Shown one piece after another: positions 62,651 through 64,000 of a stretch of 64,000 nt of DNA (the first letter of the stretch is position 1; every line of letters starts with the position of its first letter). The position numbers were made by a program, and so were the translations under genes. The stretch is from contig NZ_JAIQDW010000005.1 of the NCBI RefSeq assembly GCF_020026925.1, forward strand, positions 186,001 through 250,000, given 5' to 3'. A model generated the notes under the pieces. That model was given only the letters and a program-made list of their open reading frames with translations, made no database searches and was not told the DNA's origin. The stretch is from Flavobacterium hibisci. Lineage in GTDB: Bacteria; Bacteroidota; Bacteroidia; Flavobacteriales; Flavobacteriaceae.

Positions 62651-64000
62651 CTAGAAATGATATCGCTTAAATGCTTCAATGGCAGAATAATCTGCTAATC
62701 CTAAAGCATGGTATTTTTCTGCTGTCATTCTGTTTCTGTCTTCAACTCTTACCCAAAATTCCCTGCTATCATCACCCTGAAACATCACCCCGTCTTTTTG
62801 AGACTGGTGATAGAAGATAGCATGACGTTTTTTCAGCACCTGATCAGGACTCATTGGAACCGCCATTTCGATTTGGTAAGATTCCCATTCATGCCATGCT
62901 CCTCGATATAACCAGACCCAGCAATCATCCATAAAACTTTTATGTTTTAATCGTTTCAAAGCCTCAAACAAACTGTCTAAACAAACTTTATGAGTACCAT
63001 GCGGGTCTGCTAAATCTCCTGCAGCATAAATCTGATGTGGTTTTATTCTTTCGATAATATCGCACATAATTTCTATATCGGCTTCACCCAGATTATTTTT
63101 TTTAACTGTACCTGTTTCATAAAAAGGCAAATCGAGAAAGTTCACATTTGAATCCTGCAAGCCTAAATATCTTGTAGCCGCTAAAGATTCGCTTCTTCTA
63201 ATTAGCCCTTTTAATTTTCTAACTTCTAATGAATCAATATCATTTGCTTTTTTATTCTTTAAAAAGTTGATTATGTTTTCAGATTCACTGGAGTTTTTAT
63301 TTAATGCCTTCGAAATTTCAGCAAATTTTAATGCCTCTTCATTAGAAACCGCAATATTTCCGGATGTCTGGTAAGCCACATGAACATCATGCCCCTGCTC
63401 TACCAGCCTGTCAAAAGTTCCTCCCATTGAAATTACATCATCATCAGGATGCGGGCTGAATATGATAATTCTTTTTCTTTCCGGAGTTGCGCGTTCTGGT
63501 CTGTAAGTATCATCTGCATTTGATTTTCCTCCGGGCCAACCAGTAATCGTCTGCTGCATTTTATTAAACATCTTAATATTTAAATGATAAGCCGTTCCCT
63601 CTTCACTCAGGACACTTGACATTCCATTATCATTATAATCTTTATCAGTAAGTTTAAGAAAAGGTTTTTTCGTTAATTCGCTTAACCAGACTACAGCTTT
63701 CAGTTTTAACTCTTCATCCCAGACTACTGATTTTACGAGCCATGGTGTTTTTACTCTCGTTAATTCTGATGAAGCCTCGGTATCTAAAACAAATGTGGTG
63801 TTATTGTGCTGTTGTAAATAGGTCGCTGGTACTCGCGCAGAAATCTCTCCTTCTATCGTTTTTTTTATGATTTCAGCCTTACTTATCCCCCATGCCAGAA
63901 GTACAATCCTTTTAGCCGTTTTTACAGTACCAATTCCCATTGTAATGGCTTTTCGGGGGACATTATCGATTCCTAAAAATGAAGATGCTGCATCAATACG
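62651..64000 (-). CDS. nagB: NagB-PIG-L fusion: glucosamine-6-phosphate deaminase with C-terminal LmbE-like domain (5' end outside window)
   Basis: The frame is open past the Met at 63940 to the window edge (RIDAASSFLGIDNVPRKAIT, then MGIGTVKTAKR), and that stretch is NagB sequence, so the true start is beyond 64000. The NagB part seen includes ITMGIGTVKTAKRIVLLAWG and the SARVPATYLQQH end. It is followed from about residue 140 of the visible part by a PIG-L/LmbE deacetylase-like domain with the zinc motif SPHPDDDVISMGG and a later HGTH. Such fused forms are known in Bacteroidota. NagB turns glucosamine-6-P into fructose-6-P and ammonia, closing GlcNAc use from this locus. The second domain's role is not established. 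Confidence 0.93.
   Translation of the reverse strand, partial: RIDAASSFLGIDNVPRKAITMGIGTVKTAKRIVLLAWGISKAEIIKKTIEGEISARVPATYLQQHNNTTFVLDTEASSELTRVKTPWLVKSVVWDEELKLKAVVWLSELTKKPFLKLTDKDYNDNGMSSVLSEEGTAYHLNIKMFNKMQQTITGWPGGKSNADDTYRPERATPERKRIIIFSPHPDDDVISMGGTFDRLVEQGHDVHVAYQTSGNIAVSNEEALKFAEISKALNKNSSESENIINFLKNKKANDIDSLEVRKLKGLIRRSESLAATRYLGLQDSNVNFLDLPFYETGTVKKNNLGEADIEIMCDIIERIKPHQIYAAGDLADPHGTHKVCLDSLFEALKRLKHKSFMDDCWVWLYRGAWHEWESYQIEMAVPMSPDQVLKKRHAIFYHQSQKDGVMFQGDDSREFWVRVEDRNRMTAEKYHALGLADYSAIEAFKRYHF

Noticed and set aside
1..64000. tRNA or rRNA genes
   Set aside because: I looked for cloverleaf-like GC-rich stretches and rRNA signatures while reading and found none.

Overview
The window looks like the chromosome of a Flavobacterium-type member of the Bacteroidota. 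The DNA is AT-rich. It has two SusC/SusD pairs, many secreted lipoprotein glycosidases, -7 promoter boxes of the TAnnTTTG type, and a type II-C CRISPR-Cas9 locus whose proteins read like flavobacterial ones. The genus is an inference from protein style; no search was run.

Region 1 (1-14777) is a glucuronoxylan utilisation locus. It holds a SusD (cut by the window start), a SusC receptor, a 5'-truncated GH43 remnant, a GH10 endoxylanase, a GH67 alpha-glucuronidase, a LacI-family regulator, a GH3 beta-xylosidase with a PA14 insert, and a transketolase that would take the released pentose onward. Four copies of one 10-bp LacI-type site (CAATCGGTTG) occur here: two in front of susC, one in front of GH67 and one in front of GH3. 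They define a regulon that can be read directly from the sequence.

Region 2 (14963-22517) is ordinary chromosome: a small lipoprotein, a CPA2-type cation/proton antiporter, an FAD monooxygenase with an N-terminal cysteine-pair domain, and a soluble histidine kinase with six PAS domains.

Region 3 (22791-30588) is a type II-C CRISPR-Cas locus in an unusual order. cas1-cas2 run rightward. Next come a REP-associated transposase (RAYT) with its REP palindromes, an array of 24 repeats whose crRNA strand is the minus strand, a ParDE-type toxin-antitoxin pair with its own palindromic operator, then cas9 running leftward, and a divergent tracrRNA. The cas9-side end of the array carries an inverted, degenerate extra repeat that forms a large hairpin with the last array repeat.

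Region 4 (30637-64000) is a large locus for taking apart N-linked glycoproteins. It encodes an M28 peptidase, a BNR/sialidase-like lipoprotein, PNGase F, SusC/SusD, GH3, two GH92 alpha-mannosidases, GH29 alpha-fucosidase, GH35 beta-galactosidase, GH20 hexosaminidase, a Tat-exported glycosylasparaginase, a GHL10-like lipoprotein, a GH18, a CBM9-like protein, a cytoplasmic GH130 phosphorylase and an SSS symporter. A divergent LytS/LytTR two-component pair follows, and then a NagB-PIG-L fusion cut by the window end. Together these genes cover removal of the glycan from protein, trimming of antenna, fucose and mannose residues, import, and GlcNAc/Man-GlcNAc catabolism. Two 107-108 bp MITE-like inverted repeats and several hairpin terminators divide the gene block into transcription units.
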